Below are positions 1-9,823 of a DNA stretch of 64,000 nt, piece after piece. The notes beneath the pieces are model-generated. The model made no database searches, was not told the origin of the DNA, and was given only the letters and a program-made list of their open reading frames with translations. The stretch is from Idiomarina aminovorans. GTDB lineage: Bacteria; Pseudomonadota; Gammaproteobacteria; Enterobacterales; Alteromonadaceae. The stretch is from NCBI RefSeq assembly GCF_023155095.1, contig NZ_JAKNDA010000002.1, positions 248,001 to 312,000 of the forward strand, read 5' to 3'. The translations under genes and the position numbers were made by a program. How positions within the stretch are numbered: the stretch's first letter is position 1; each line of letters starts with the position of its first letter.

Positions 1-1
1 C

Positions 2-751
2 GCAGAGGATACGCGGCATACTCGCAAGCTCATGCAACACTATGGAATTCAGAACGAGGTTTTTGCACTGCATGAGCACAACGAAACCCAACGTGCAGAT
101 GCCGTTATTGAACGTCTGCAACAAGGCGATTCGCTGGCGTTGGTCAGTGATGCCGGAACGCCGTTAATCAATGACCCGGGTTACGTATTAGTGCATCGTT
201 GCCATCAACAAGGTTTAAACGTCATTGCTTTACCTGGCGCCTGCGCAGTGACTGTTGCCTTGTCGGCTGCCGGGTTGCCCACTGACCGTTTTGCGTTTGA
301 AGGTTTTCTACCTGCGAAGCCTCAGCAGCGAAGAGCGAAGCTCGAACAGTTGCAATCAGAAACGCGTACGGTTGTCGTTTATGAAAGCCCCCACCGAATT
401 TTGCACACCTTAGCCGATATGGACATTACCCTGGGTAAGGAACGAAACGTGGTGCTTGCCCGAGAGCTGACAAAACAATTTGAAACCTATTTAAGTGGCA
501 ATGCCGCAGAGTTACTGCAGCGTTTAACCGACGATAAGAACCAGCAACGCGGTGAAATGGTATTACTCATAGCACCCCTGCAGCCAGAGATTGAGGCGCA
601 TACCGGCCCGGGAGAAGCCACTAAGCGGACATTACTGTTATTGCTTGACGAGCTGCCGTTGAAGAAAGCCGCAGCTCTGACGGCAAAAATTCACGACGAG
701 CGAAAAAATAGGCTGTATCAGTGGGCGCTTGAAAATAAAAATAGTCAATGA
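2..751 (+). CDS. rsmI: 16S rRNA 2'-O-methyltransferase RsmI (5' end missing)
   Basis: RsmI methylates the ribose 2'-O of C1402 in 16S rRNA using S-adenosylmethionine. The reading frame is open from base 2 and begins inside the conserved AEDTRHT stretch, so the true start lies upstream of the window and the Met at base 32 is internal. Visible family motifs are LVSDAGTPLINDPGY, the glycine-rich LPGACAV stretch, FEGFLPAK, VVYESPHR and GEMVLL. The C-terminal ELPLKKAAAL and NRLYQWAL segments match the E. coli protein from memory. The stop is 45 bases before the start of rnpB, the arrangement known from other gammaproteobacteria. Identification is secure; only the N-terminus is missing. Confidence 0.95.
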   Translation, partial: AEDTRHTRKLMQHYGIQNEVFALHEHNETQRADAVIERLQQGDSLALVSDAGTPLINDPGYVLVHRCHQQGLNVIALPGACAVTVALSAAGLPTDRFAFEGFLPAKPQQRRAKLEQLQSETRTVVVYESPHRILHTLADMDITLGKERNVVLARELTKQFETYLSGNAAELLQRLTDDKNQQRGEMVLLIAPLQPEIEAHTGPGEATKRTLLLLLDELPLKKAAALTAKIHDERKNRLYQWALENKNSQ

Positions 752-759
752 AACAAAGA

Positions 760-788
760 TTGAGTTAAAGCCCGCCGCAGCGTAGAAT
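760..788 (+). promoter_or_regulatory. rnpB promoter
   Basis: TTGAGT (760-765) and TAGAAT (783-788) are separated by exactly 17 bases. The predicted start, about 7-9 bases downstream, coincides with the first paired bases of the RNase P RNA. This is a sigma70-type promoter by inspection only. Confidence 0.7.
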
Positions 789-795
789 CTCCATC

Positions 796-1150
<355 letters not shown>

Positions 1151-1162
1151 ATTTTTGCCATC

Positions 1163-3298
1163 TTAAAACTGCCATTTACCTAAAAATTTAAGTAACTCCT
1201 TCAGCGGTAGCGGCTCACTAATAAAGTAACCCTGAGCAAAATCACATTGTTTTTGCTGCAGCAGTTCCCATTGCTGTTTGGTTTCTACACCTTCGGCAAT
1301 CACATCAATATCGAGCGCTCTTGCCACTCGCAGTAATGCATCCAGCAGTGCGACTTGGACACGATCATCGGGCGCTTTATTTAAAAAACTGCGATCAATT
1401 TTTAAATAGTCGACCGGATAGCGTTGTAAATAATTCATACTGGAATAACCGGTACCAAAGTCATCAATCGCCAGTTTCACTCCCTGAGAGCGCAAGTAGC
1501 GCAGAATCTGTAATTGTCGCTGCTTATCGTTCATTAATAACGATTCGGTAAGTTCAAAAGTGATACTAGCGCAGGGTATGTTGTGCTGACGAATACAAGA
1601 TAACCACTGCTTAGCAGACTCCATGTCGTTAAGCTCACGCTCAGAGCGGTTGATGGACATTTCAATTGGGTATCCTGATTGATCTATTATGTTCCAGTCC
1701 AGACAGGCCTGTTCCAGAACAAACTGTCCCAGTTCGTGAATAAGCCCGGTGCGTTCGGCAATGGGGATAAACTCAGACGGGGAAATCTTATTTCCATGTT
1801 CATCAGTCCAGCGCAGTAAGGCTTCACACTTATTAATTTTGCCGGTACTAAAGTCGACTATCGGCTGATACATCAGAGAAAACTCATGCCTGTTAAGTCC
1901 GTCACGCATTCGTTTGTGCAGGGCGTTTTGGCGTTCAGTTTGCTCCCGTAACTCGTCGTTAAAGAAATAATGCGTACGTCGACCGGCAGTTTTAGCTGCA
2001 TACATGGCAAGATCGGCGTTTTTTAAAAGCTCTGTCGCTCGCAAGCCATCGTCCGGGTAAAGTGCAATGCCAATACTACAGGTCGTTTGTATTTGGTTCT
2101 GGCGTAGACTGAAAGGTTGACTTAAGTGACGGTTAAGTTGAGCCGCTAAATCATTAACTACTTGATGTGAAGTAAACCGATTAATTACCACAACAAACTC
2201 ATCACCACCAATACGGGCGATAAAATCGGTGCCACGCAATTGGTTCTGCAGACGTTTAGCGACAGCAACTAATAAATCATCGCCGGCATCATGGCCAAGA
2301 CTGTCGTTAACCTCTTTGAAATGGTCAAGGTCAATGAACAAAATAGCGAACTGTTGTTCCTGACCTTTTTGGGTTAATTGGGTAAGGTAATCGACAAAGG
2401 CACGGCGGTTGGGTAAATCGGTAATGGGGTCAAAATGAGCCTGATGGTCAATGGTTGTCAGTGCTGAGCGTAAGCGGCTTTGTGCCGTTACTAAGTTAAA
2501 CATGAAGGCTATCATCAGAAATGAGAGAGATAAGCCTGCACCAACAATGATCCAATAAATGTTGTTACGCTCTGCCCAGACATTATCTTTTGGTGCAAGA
2601 GCCAGTAACCATGTTTCGCTCGATACGTTGACTTCAATAGCGACGTAGTCGTTCTCCCACAGTGTTGCATCACCAAAATCAAATAAGGTAGCGCTCTTAT
2701 CAGTTTGCTTTTTTAAGGCAAAAAGGTAGTCATCCACAGAAGTAAGGCCGCTGCTAATAAGCAGCTTTTCGATATCGATAACGACCGCAATGACACCCCA
2801 GAGTTTGTTTTCAATAAAAACGGGAGCCCGGGCAATTAATGCTTGCCCACCTTGTACAAGGTTAACCGGGCCGGAAATAAAAATGCTTTTTTTGCTAATG
2901 GCTTTTTGCACGTTTTCAAATTGCTCCGGGGAGGAACGGTAATCAAAACCCAGCGCCTCTTTATTCGGTGCTAACGGATAGAGAAATTGAATAACCAGAT
3001 TGGGAGATAATGCGACATGACGCACGGGCAGGTCGTCGGTAATGAGTTCCCGCATGAGCAGACGATAGCGTTCGGGTGAGATATCCGGTGAAATCTTAAT
3101 TTCCGCCTGCAGCGCACGAGCGGTAGCTAAGGAAGAATTGATTTGTCCTTCCAGAGCCGCCCGCAGTTTGCCCAAGCGCTCTGTAGCCAAACGTTTATGT
3201 GATTCCACTATCTGAGCGTGTTGATTTTCGGCAAACCAGATAACGCCAGTGACCAGAATACAAAAGCTTATAAAGATAACCAATAAGTAGCGTTTCAT
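1163..3298 (-). CDS. Membrane CHASE-like/GGDEF/EAL cyclic-di-GMP protein
   Basis: A 711-residue protein predicted to make or degrade cyclic di-GMP. The chosen start gives a basic N-terminus followed by a transmembrane helix (MKRYLLVIFISFCIL); an upstream ATG at 3376 would add 26 residues. A periplasmic segment resembling CHASE (with LYPLAPNKEALGFDY) leads to a second membrane helix near residue 265. The GGDEF motif is intact at about residues 364-368 from this start. It is preceded at the correct 5-residue spacing by RGTD, the allosteric I-site pattern. The EAL domain keeps EALLRW, SINRS, ELTES and DDFGTGYSS, so both activities could be retained. It is convergent with rnpB and divergent from mraZ. 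The signal it senses cannot be read from sequence. Confidence 0.88.
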   Translation of the reverse strand: MKRYLLVIFISFCILVTGVIWFAENQHAQIVESHKRLATERLGKLRAALEGQINSSLATARALQAEIKISPDISPERYRLLMRELITDDLPVRHVALSPNLVIQFLYPLAPNKEALGFDYRSSPEQFENVQKAISKKSIFISGPVNLVQGGQALIARAPVFIENKLWGVIAVVIDIEKLLISSGLTSVDDYLFALKKQTDKSATLFDFGDATLWENDYVAIEVNVSSETWLLALAPKDNVWAERNNIYWIIVGAGLSLSFLMIAFMFNLVTAQSRLRSALTTIDHQAHFDPITDLPNRRAFVDYLTQLTQKGQEQQFAILFIDLDHFKEVNDSLGHDAGDDLLVAVAKRLQNQLRGTDFIARIGGDEFVVVINRFTSHQVVNDLAAQLNRHLSQPFSLRQNQIQTTCSIGIALYPDDGLRATELLKNADLAMYAAKTAGRRTHYFFNDELREQTERQNALHKRMRDGLNRHEFSLMYQPIVDFSTGKINKCEALLRWTDEHGNKISPSEFIPIAERTGLIHELGQFVLEQACLDWNIIDQSGYPIEMSINRSERELNDMESAKQWLSCIRQHNIPCASITFELTESLLMNDKQRQLQILRYLRSQGVKLAIDDFGTGYSSMNYLQRYPVDYLKIDRSFLNKAPDDRVQVALLDALLRVARALDIDVIAEGVETKQQWELLQQKQCDFAQGYFISEPLPLKELLKFLGKWQF

Positions 3299-3436
3299 TA
3301 CGTATCGCTGCCTGTTTGAACTGAATTCATTATTGCATAAAAAAGATACACTCCCTAGCAGAAAACTATTTTGCATGTAGCATCAACCGCTTACTGTAAA
3401 TTTCTGTGAAGGCCAGAGAAATAAAAAGGGTTTTTC

Positions 3437-3466
3437 TTGACAGTGGGAAAGAGTGACACCTAGACT
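3437..3466 (+). promoter_or_regulatory. mraZ (Pmra) promoter
   Basis: TTGACA (3437-3442) and TAGACT (3461-3466) are separated by 18 bases, about 55 bases before the mraZ ATG. The start site would fall just upstream of the MraZ operator repeats, so bound MraZ could block transcription. The assignment is by inspection. Confidence 0.65.
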
Positions 3467-3474
3467 GTAGCATT

Positions 3475-3500
3475 GTGGGGATTTGTGGATAATAGTGGAT
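3475..3500 (+). promoter_or_regulatory. MraZ operator: three GTGGRK direct repeats
   Basis: GTGGGG at 3475, GTGGAT at 3485 and GTGGAT at 3495 are spaced exactly 10 bp apart. A further GTGGGA at 3513 lies in the ribosome-binding region. MraZ is known to bind directly repeated TGGGN-type boxes at about 10-bp spacing and to repress its own cluster. The pattern and position here fit that role. Confidence 0.75.
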
Positions 3501-3520
3501 CACAATGATCAGGTGGGATC

Positions 3521-3979
3521 ATGTTCCGAGGTGCAACAACATTAAGTCTGGATAGCAAAGGGCGGCTGGCCATACCGGCCAAGCACCGCCATGCACTATC
3601 GCTGGACTGTGAAGGCAAGATGGTTTGCACGATTGATATAAAGCAACCGTGCCTATTGTTGTACCCGCTTCCCGAGTGGCAAATCATAGAACAAAAACTC
3701 ACTCGATTATCCAGTATGAATCCCGCAGAACGTCGCTTGCAGCGGCTTCTGCTAGGCCATGCCGATGACTGTGAAATGGATAAAAACGGTCGTCTGTTAC
3801 TGTCAGCGCCATTAAGACAACACGCCGGTTTAGAAAAAAAACTGATGCTTGTCGGGCAGCTGAATAAATTTGAAGTTTGGGATGAAGACGCCTGGCATGA
3901 ACAAGTAGCGCAGGATATGGATGTTGAACGCGAAGGTGACTTTACACTCAACGAACGATTAGAAGACTTTTCATTATAA
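3521..3979 (+). CDS. mraZ: Transcriptional regulator MraZ
   Basis: MraZ is a DNA-binding protein of the double SpoVT/AbrB fold that represses the dcw cluster. The 152-residue length is standard. The N-terminal [19 protein letters not shown] and the second repeat ([14 protein letters not shown]) are the two AbrB-like halves. The ATG follows a GGTGGGATC ribosome-binding region. Its stop codon (TAATG) overlaps the rsmH start by one base, so the two genes are translationally coupled. The operator repeats immediately upstream indicate autoregulation, as in E. coli. Confidence 0.97.
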   Translation: MFRGATTLSLDSKGRLAIPAKHRHALSLDCEGKMVCTIDIKQPCLLLYPLPEWQIIEQKLTRLSSMNPAERRLQRLLLGHADDCEMDKNGRLLLSAPLRQHAGLEKKLMLVGQLNKFEVWDEDAWHEQVAQDMDVEREGDFTLNERLEDFSL

Positions 3980-4926
3980 TGACAACAACGTCACCGCAAC
4001 ACGTTTCGGTGCTACTGGAAGAGTCGATAGAAGCTTTAGCGACTGATCCTCAAGGCACGTATATTGACGCCACGTTTGGTCGTGGCGGACATACTCGTGC
4101 GCTGCTTAATAAACTGGGCGACAATGCCCGGGTTATTGCTCTGGATCAGGATCCTGAAGCTATCGCTGCCGCCCAATCTTTTGAAGACGATCCTCGTTTT
4201 CAGATTATCCACACGCCTTTCTCAAACCTGCAACAGGTGCTTGATGAGTTACAGCTTAACCAACAAGTGACGGGCATTTTATTTGACCTTGGTGTGTCCT
4301 CCCCACAATTGGACGATGCCGAGCGTGGTTTTAGCTTTATGCGTGACGGTCCGCTGGATATGCGAATGAATACCAGCAGTGGTGAAACCGCCGCCGAATG
4401 GCTTAACCGCGCCGAAAAAGATGATATTAGCTGGGTTTTAAAAGAATACGGAGAAGAACGTTTTGCGCGCCGTATTGCCAGTGCCATTGTTATGGATCGC
4501 GAGAAAAAGCCGTTTACCCGGACTAAACCGCTGGCTGAAATGATTGCCCGTGTCAGCCCGGTGAAAGAAAAACATAAACACCCGGCAACCCGCACCTTTC
4601 AGGCAATTCGTATTCATATTAACCGCGAGCTGGAGCAAATAGAGCAAGCATTAGAGGCTTCTCTTTCCGGTTTGAAAGAAGACGGTAGGCTGGTGGTGAT
4701 TAGTTTCCACAGTCTGGAAGATCGCCTCGTCAAACGCTTTATTCGAAAGCACAGTGAGGGCAAGCAGTTACCGCCGGGCTTACCGGTAACCGAAGCAGAA
4801 CGGAATAAAGATAAAACGCTCGAAAAAGTCGGTAAAGCCATTAAGCCGGGTGAAGCGGAAGTGCAGGATAACCCGCGTTCGCGCAGCTCTGTGTTGCGAA
4901 TCGCCAGGAGGGTTCGCAATGACTAA
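3979..4926 (+). CDS. rsmH: 16S rRNA m4C1402 methyltransferase RsmH
   Basis: RsmH (MraW) methylates N4 of C1402 in 16S rRNA, the same nucleotide modified by RsmI, which is encoded at the start of the window. The 315-residue protein starts with [13 protein letters not shown] and carries the SAM-binding motif [10 protein letters not shown], then [26 protein letters not shown] and [14 protein letters not shown]. The start overlaps the mraZ stop. The end overlaps ftsL by 8 bases, and the ftsL ribosome-binding site lies inside this gene. Confidence 0.97.
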   Translation: MTTTSPQHVSVLLEESIEALATDPQGTYIDATFGRGGHTRALLNKLGDNARVIALDQDPEAIAAAQSFEDDPRFQIIHTPFSNLQQVLDELQLNQQVTGILFDLGVSSPQLDDAERGFSFMRDGPLDMRMNTSSGETAAEWLNRAEKDDISWVLKEYGEERFARRIASAIVMDREKKPFTRTKPLAEMIARVSPVKEKHKHPATRTFQAIRIHINRELEQIEQALEASLSGLKEDGRLVVISFHSLEDRLVKRFIRKHSEGKQLPPGLPVTEAERNKDKTLEKVGKAIKPGEAEVQDNPRSRSSVLRIARRVRND

Positions 4927-5236
4927 ACGACGCTACCCAAGCCTCACTAAAATGTTACTGCAAGATTTGCTGCGGCACAAGTGGGTTGTCCTGTTAAGCG
5001 CGGTCATCATCGTCAATGCGCTCAGCATTGTTTACATCTCTCATTTGAACCGTAACTTAACGGCGGAACGTGACGATTTGTTGTCGTATCGCGACCAGCT
5101 TGATAGAGAGTGGCGGCATTTGGTCGTCGAGCAAAATGCACTGACCGAACACAGCCGGGTGGAACGTATTGCGCAAGAACAATTAGGCATGCGCGATGTT
5201 GAGCCAGAGCGAGAGGTGTTAGTCTCATGGCAGTGA
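4919..5236 (+). CDS. ftsL: Cell division protein FtsL
   Basis: FtsL is a bitopic inner-membrane divisome protein that acts with FtsB and FtsQ to activate FtsW-FtsI. The start was placed at ATG 4919 because AGGAGG lies at 4906-4911 and the resulting protein of 105 residues matches the family; a longer frame would begin inside rsmH. A short basic cytoplasmic segment is followed by a membrane helix ([20 protein letters not shown]). A coiled-coil then ends in the conserved [15 protein letters not shown] region. It overlaps ftsI by 10 bases. Confidence 0.95.
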   Translation: MTKRRYPSLTKMLLQDLLRHKWVVLLSAVIIVNALSIVYISHLNRNLTAERDDLLSYRDQLDREWRHLVVEQNALTEHSRVERIAQEQLGMRDVEPEREVLVSWQ

Positions 5237-6960
5237 ACCGCCGCAATAAACACAGAGAACCAGTAGGCACGCGTTGGCGTTTTTACACGGCTGTAGTTTT
5301 ACTGTTCGGTGTTTTTTCGGTGTTGATTGCGCGAGCCGCTTACATTCAGGTTATTAGTCCGGATGCGTTTTCATTGCAAGGTGATATGCGCAGTTTAAGA
5401 TCATCCAGCGTTGCGGTTCAGCGAGGAACGATTGTTGACCGCAATGGCAGAGAGCTGGCGGTCAGTGTTCCGGTAGAAACCGTATGGGCAGACCCGAAAC
5501 GAATTGCAGAAAGAGAGGCTCTGGCAGATGAACGCCGTTGGCAAGCGCTGGCTGAAACCTTCCGCATGAATCGTAATGAATTGGTCAATAAGGTCAGTGA
5601 CCCGTCCAGGCGCTTTGTGTACTTGCAACGAAAAGTCACTCCGTCAGAAGCCGATTATGTAAAACAACTGAATATTCCGGGCGTCTATCTGAAAACGGAA
5701 TCTCGCCGTTATTACCCAACCGGAGAGATCAGCGCTCATCTCATTGGTTTAACCAATATTGACGGCGCCGGACAAGAAGGTCTGGAGCTTCTGTATGACC
5801 AACATTTAACCGGCAAACCCGGTAAGCGAGTTTATCGCAAGGACGCGAAAGGGCGGGTTGTTGAAGAAATTAGTCAGACCGATGCACAACAACCAAAACA
5901 GCTGACACTGAGTATCGACCAACGTGTTCAGGCAACTGCCTATACCGAACTGAAAAAAGCCGTGCGCTACAATCAGGCAACTTCAGGCTCGGCGGTAGTG
6001 CTTAATGTCGAAACCGGTGAAGTGCTGGCTATGGTCAATAGCCCGTCCTTTAACCCTAACAACCGTGCGGAACTGCAATCTTTCAGAATGCGTAACCGGG
6101 CGGTAACCGATAGCTACGAGCCTGGCTCAACAATGAAGCCGCTGGTAATTTTAAGCGCGCTTGAGAACGGTCGGCATAAAGTGGGTGACAGCATTGATAC
6201 CAGTCCCGGTTGGTTGCGAATCGGTGGGCGCCGGGTCAGTGATCCACGCGATTATGGTGAGCTCTCATTGAGCGAAGTGTTGAAACATTCGTCAAATGTA
6301 GGGGTTACTAAAATTGCGCTGGATTTAGGCATCGACTCTTTACTGCAGACCTACGTCGATGCCGGGTTTGGTAATGACACCGGCATAGCTTTACTGGGTG
6401 AGAGTATCGGTATTTTGGGTGACCGCCGGCGCTGGTCTGAATTCGAAATTGCTACGCTTTCATACGGTTACGGTTTTTCGGCAACCACGCTGCAGCTGGC
6501 CAATGCTTATAACATTATCGCAAACGGTGGTCTTAAACGTCCGCTGACAATTTTCCGTCAGGAGTCTCCGCTTCCGGCAGAGCCGGTTTTTAACCCGGAT
6601 AACACTCGCGCTGTTATGCATATGATGGAAGATGTCGTGCGCGATGGTACCGCTAAAGCCGCCCAGGTACCCGGTTACCGCGTTGCCGGTAAAACAGGAA
6701 CCACGCGTAAGACTAAAGCAACCGGTGGTTACGGTGATGAATACGTTGCATTATTTGCTGGAATTGCTCCGGTCAGTGACCCGAAAGTGGTCGTGGTGGT
6801 TACCATAAATGAACCCGGCACCGATGATTATTATGGTGGTACTGCGGCAGCCCCGGTATTCTCAAAAATAGTATCGCAAACCATGCGCCTACTGAATGTG
6901 CCACCTGACAACGTGCAGGATACTCAGGTTAGAGCGGCAGGCTTCGGGGGTGATGAATGA
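5227..6960 (+). CDS. ftsI: Peptidoglycan transpeptidase FtsI (PBP3)
   Basis: FtsI is the septum-specific class B penicillin-binding protein that cross-links peptidoglycan in complex with FtsW. The 577-residue protein has a cytoplasmic tail, one membrane anchor (about residues 17-37) and a pedestal domain. The transpeptidase domain shows all three catalytic motifs: STMK with nucleophile Ser301, SSN at 355-357 and KTGT at 489-492. It overlaps ftsL upstream, and its stop overlaps the murE start (ATGA), so the operon is tightly coupled. Length is close to the E. coli protein (588). Confidence 0.97.
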   Translation: MAVNRRNKHREPVGTRWRFYTAVVLLFGVFSVLIARAAYIQVISPDAFSLQGDMRSLRSSSVAVQRGTIVDRNGRELAVSVPVETVWADPKRIAEREALADERRWQALAETFRMNRNELVNKVSDPSRRFVYLQRKVTPSEADYVKQLNIPGVYLKTESRRYYPTGEISAHLIGLTNIDGAGQEGLELLYDQHLTGKPGKRVYRKDAKGRVVEEISQTDAQQPKQLTLSIDQRVQATAYTELKKAVRYNQATSGSAVVLNVETGEVLAMVNSPSFNPNNRAELQSFRMRNRAVTDSYEPGSTMKPLVILSALENGRHKVGDSIDTSPGWLRIGGRRVSDPRDYGELSLSEVLKHSSNVGVTKIALDLGIDSLLQTYVDAGFGNDTGIALLGESIGILGDRRRWSEFEIATLSYGYGFSATTLQLANAYNIIANGGLKRPLTIFRQESPLPAEPVFNPDNTRAVMHMMEDVVRDGTAKAAQVPGYRVAGKTGTTRKTKATGGYGDEYVALFAGIAPVSDPKVVVVVTINEPGTDDYYGGTAAAPVFSKIVSQTMRLLNVPPDNVQDTQVRAAGFGGDE

Positions 6961-8423
6961 TGAAATTGGCTGATCTCTTAACCATGCTACCGACATCATT
7001 TTCCATTCCGGACGTTACTGTCAGCGGGATAAAACTCGATAGCCGACAAGTCGCTAACGGCGATGTCTTTGTCGCTGTCCCTGGGTATGAGACTGATGGT
7101 CGTGCTTATATTGATGCTGCGATTGATGCCGGCGCAGTCGCTATTATCGCTGAGTCTCCGGCTCTTGCCGTCGAAAACCGGCGGGGAACGGTGGTGATAG
7201 GCTTTAATGGTGTGCGTGAACATTTATCGCATATTGCCGGAACCTTTTTTGGGCATCCTTCAGAGAAAATGCAGTTAGTGGGTGTGACCGGAACCAATGG
7301 TAAGACTTCAGTCACTCACATAATGGCTCAGCTGGCGAAAACTCTGGGTATGGAGTCTGCGGTTATCGGTACGACCGGTAGCGGACTTATTGGTCGGTTA
7401 CTACCAGAGCGTCACACCACACCAGACGCCGTTACTGTTCAACAACGGTTGGCAACGCTATTCGCAGAAGGTGCTGAACTGGTCGCCATGGAGGTTTCTT
7501 CGCATGCATTAATACAGCGTCGTGTTGATGCTCTTAAGTTTTCAGCGGCAGCCATTACTAACATCAGCCGCGACCATCTTGATTATCACGGCACCATGGA
7601 AAACTATGTCGCTGCAAAACAACGTCTATTTGCTGATTTCGGTGTGCACAACCGGGTCATTAACGCTGATGACAACACGCTTTGCCGATGGCAAGAAGAT
7701 AACCTCTCGGATTTATGGATAAGCGCGAATGACAGTTCGCTTGAGCCTTGTTTGCATGCAAGCGCACTTCAGTTTCATGAACAAGGGTCGGTATTTGAAT
7801 TAAATTGGCAGGGTGAATCCTGCACTGTTGAGAGCCCCTTGCTGGGGCGGTTTAACATTTATAACTTGCTTTGTGCGGTAGCTGTATTGTTAAAACTCAA
7901 TAAACCGCTGTCGGCCATTGGCGAGGCTTGTAGCAGCCTGCAACCGGTACCCGGCCGTATGGAAGCTTTTCATAATCATCAATCGCCGTTGGTGGTGGTT
8001 GATTATGCGCATACGCCCGACGCTCTGCATCAAGTACTGAGCGCGTTACGTCTGCACTGCAAAGGGCGGTTATGGTGTGTGTTTGGCTGCGGCGGCGATC
8101 GTGACCGCGGCAAACGCCCGCAAATGGGTAAGGTCGCTACCGATTATGCAGATGTTGTCGTTGTCACTGACGATAATCCCAGGACAGAGCCAGCAGAGCA
8201 AATTATTGAAGACATTCTTACGGGAATTGCAGATAAGCAGCCGGTGAAAGTTTGGCCGGGACGGCGAGAAGCGGTTATACGCGCCATGCAGGAAGCCGGG
8301 CAGGAGGATGTTGTGCTGCTTGCCGGGAAAGGACATGAAGATTACCAGGTTATTGGGACCACACGTGTGGATTATAACGAGCGAGCTGTAGTCAGCGAAT
8401 GGCTACAAGGAGACTGCGCATGA
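6957..8423 (+). CDS. murE: UDP-MurNAc-tripeptide synthetase MurE (meso-DAP adding)
   Basis: MurE adds meso-diaminopimelate to UDP-MurNAc-L-Ala-D-Glu in the cytoplasm. The 488-residue protein has the Mur-ligase ATP loop GVTGTNGKT at 109-117 and the substrate-specifying motif DNPR at 406-409, which marks diaminopimelate rather than lysine as substrate. Other Mur signatures (AMEVSSHAL, TNISRDHLDYHG, CGGDRDRGKRP) are present. The start overlaps the ftsI stop. A second in-frame ATG at 6960 could also be used. The stop overlaps the murF start. Confidence 0.97.
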   Translation: MMKLADLLTMLPTSFSIPDVTVSGIKLDSRQVANGDVFVAVPGYETDGRAYIDAAIDAGAVAIIAESPALAVENRRGTVVIGFNGVREHLSHIAGTFFGHPSEKMQLVGVTGTNGKTSVTHIMAQLAKTLGMESAVIGTTGSGLIGRLLPERHTTPDAVTVQQRLATLFAEGAELVAMEVSSHALIQRRVDALKFSAAAITNISRDHLDYHGTMENYVAAKQRLFADFGVHNRVINADDNTLCRWQEDNLSDLWISANDSSLEPCLHASALQFHEQGSVFELNWQGESCTVESPLLGRFNIYNLLCAVAVLLKLNKPLSAIGEACSSLQPVPGRMEAFHNHQSPLVVVDYAHTPDALHQVLSALRLHCKGRLWCVFGCGGDRDRGKRPQMGKVATDYADVVVVTDDNPRTEPAEQIIEDILTGIADKQPVKVWPGRREAVIRAMQEAGQEDVVLLAGKGHEDYQVIGTTRVDYNERAVVSEWLQGDCA

Positions 8424-9823
8424 TTTCAGTATCACTGAAGTGGATTGCGGAACAGGTGGAAGGCCGCCTGATTGGTTCTGATTGCATCATCGATAATGTA
8501 TCGACGGATACGCGGGCCGATCTGAAGGATGCCCTGTTTATTGCCTTAAAAGGAAAAAACTTTGACGCTCACGACTTTGTTGAACAGGCTATAGGCAAGG
8601 GTGCCGCCGCAGTTATTTGTGAAAAACCGCAGACCATCGACTGTCGACAAATTATTGTCGAAAACAGTCGCCATGCGCTGGGCCGTTTAGGCGCTGCTGT
8701 TAAGGCGAAGGTTGCGCCTAAAACCGTTGCCGTTACGGGCAGTAACGGCAAAACCACTGTGAAAGAAATGTTGTCGGCAATTTTATCAATTCATCACCCG
8801 GTACTGGCAACTCAGAGTAATTTTAATAACGACATCGGGGTTCCTTTGACCCTTCTGCGCTTGCAGAAACAGCATAAATACGCCGTGATTGAGCTGGGAG
8901 CGAATCATCCGGGCGAAATTGCTTACACGACAGATTTGGTCAAACCCGACGTTGCTATTTTGAATAATGTGAGTGCCGCACACGTTGAAGGCTTTGGCAG
9001 TTTGCACGGTGTTGCCCGCGCAAAAACTGAGATTTTCCGTGGTGTGGGGAGCCAGGGAACGGCTGTTACCCCCCGTGATTCAGAGTTTTTCTCGTGCTGG
9101 CAACGGGCATGCACAGGCATGAACTGGAAAACCTTAGGTTTAAATGACAGCGCCGATGTGTTCGCAACGGATATTGAGCTCAATAGTGAAGGGCAGCCTT
9201 CTTTTGCGCTGCACTTGGGTAAGAAAATCAGAACGTTAGAATTAAAATTAAGCGGTCAACACAATGTACTCAACGCCCTTTCTGCGGCAACGGCAGCGAA
9301 TGAACTGGGTATTTCACTGGACGACATTGTGACTGGTTTACAACAGGTTCAACCCGCACAAGGTCGCTTAACGACTATAAAAGTAAGTGATCACTTACGA
9401 ATTATTGATGACACCTACAACGCCAGTGTTGCCTCAACTAAAGCCGCGCTGGACTTGCTGGGGAGCTATTCGGGTTATCGAATTTTTGTTCTGGGAGACA
9501 TGGGTGAGTTAGGCGCCGATGCGCGAGCGTACCACGAAGAAATTGGTGAACATGCGATAGATACCGACATCGATAATTTATACAGCCTGGGCGTACTCAG
9601 CCAAAGTGCCAGCGAGGTTTTTAACGGCCACGGCGGGAAACACTTTGGTAGCTTACAGTCGCTGGTCGAGTCGGTTTTACAAAGACTTACAGAACAGACC
9701 GGTAAACAGTCTGTCACAGTGCTGGTTAAAGGTTCACGTTCTGCTCATATGGAACGCGTTGTTGCAGCATTACAGCAGGCTGTCACGGATAGTGACAGGT
9801 TAGAGGATAAGCACGCATGTTAG
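8420..9823 (+). CDS. murF: UDP-MurNAc-tripeptide:D-Ala-D-Ala ligase MurF
   Basis: MurF attaches D-Ala-D-Ala to complete the UDP-MurNAc-pentapeptide. The start at ATG 8420 is preferred over the upstream ATG at 8399: it overlaps the murE stop (ATGA), has AAGGAG about 10 bases upstream, and gives [17 protein letters not shown], typical of the family. The ATP loop TGSNGKTT is at residues 106-113, with [13 protein letters not shown] and [11 protein letters not shown] further on. The length is 467 residues. The last 7 bases overlap mraY. Confidence 0.96.
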   Translation: MISVSLKWIAEQVEGRLIGSDCIIDNVSTDTRADLKDALFIALKGKNFDAHDFVEQAIGKGAAAVICEKPQTIDCRQIIVENSRHALGRLGAAVKAKVAPKTVAVTGSNGKTTVKEMLSAILSIHHPVLATQSNFNNDIGVPLTLLRLQKQHKYAVIELGANHPGEIAYTTDLVKPDVAILNNVSAAHVEGFGSLHGVARAKTEIFRGVGSQGTAVTPRDSEFFSCWQRACTGMNWKTLGLNDSADVFATDIELNSEGQPSFALHLGKKIRTLELKLSGQHNVLNALSAATAANELGISLDDIVTGLQQVQPAQGRLTTIKVSDHLRIIDDTYNASVASTKAALDLLGSYSGYRIFVLGDMGELGADARAYHEEIGEHAIDTDIDNLYSLGVLSQSASEVFNGHGGKHFGSLQSLVESVLQRLTEQTGKQSVTVLVKGSRSAHMERVVAALQQAVTDSDRLEDKHAC

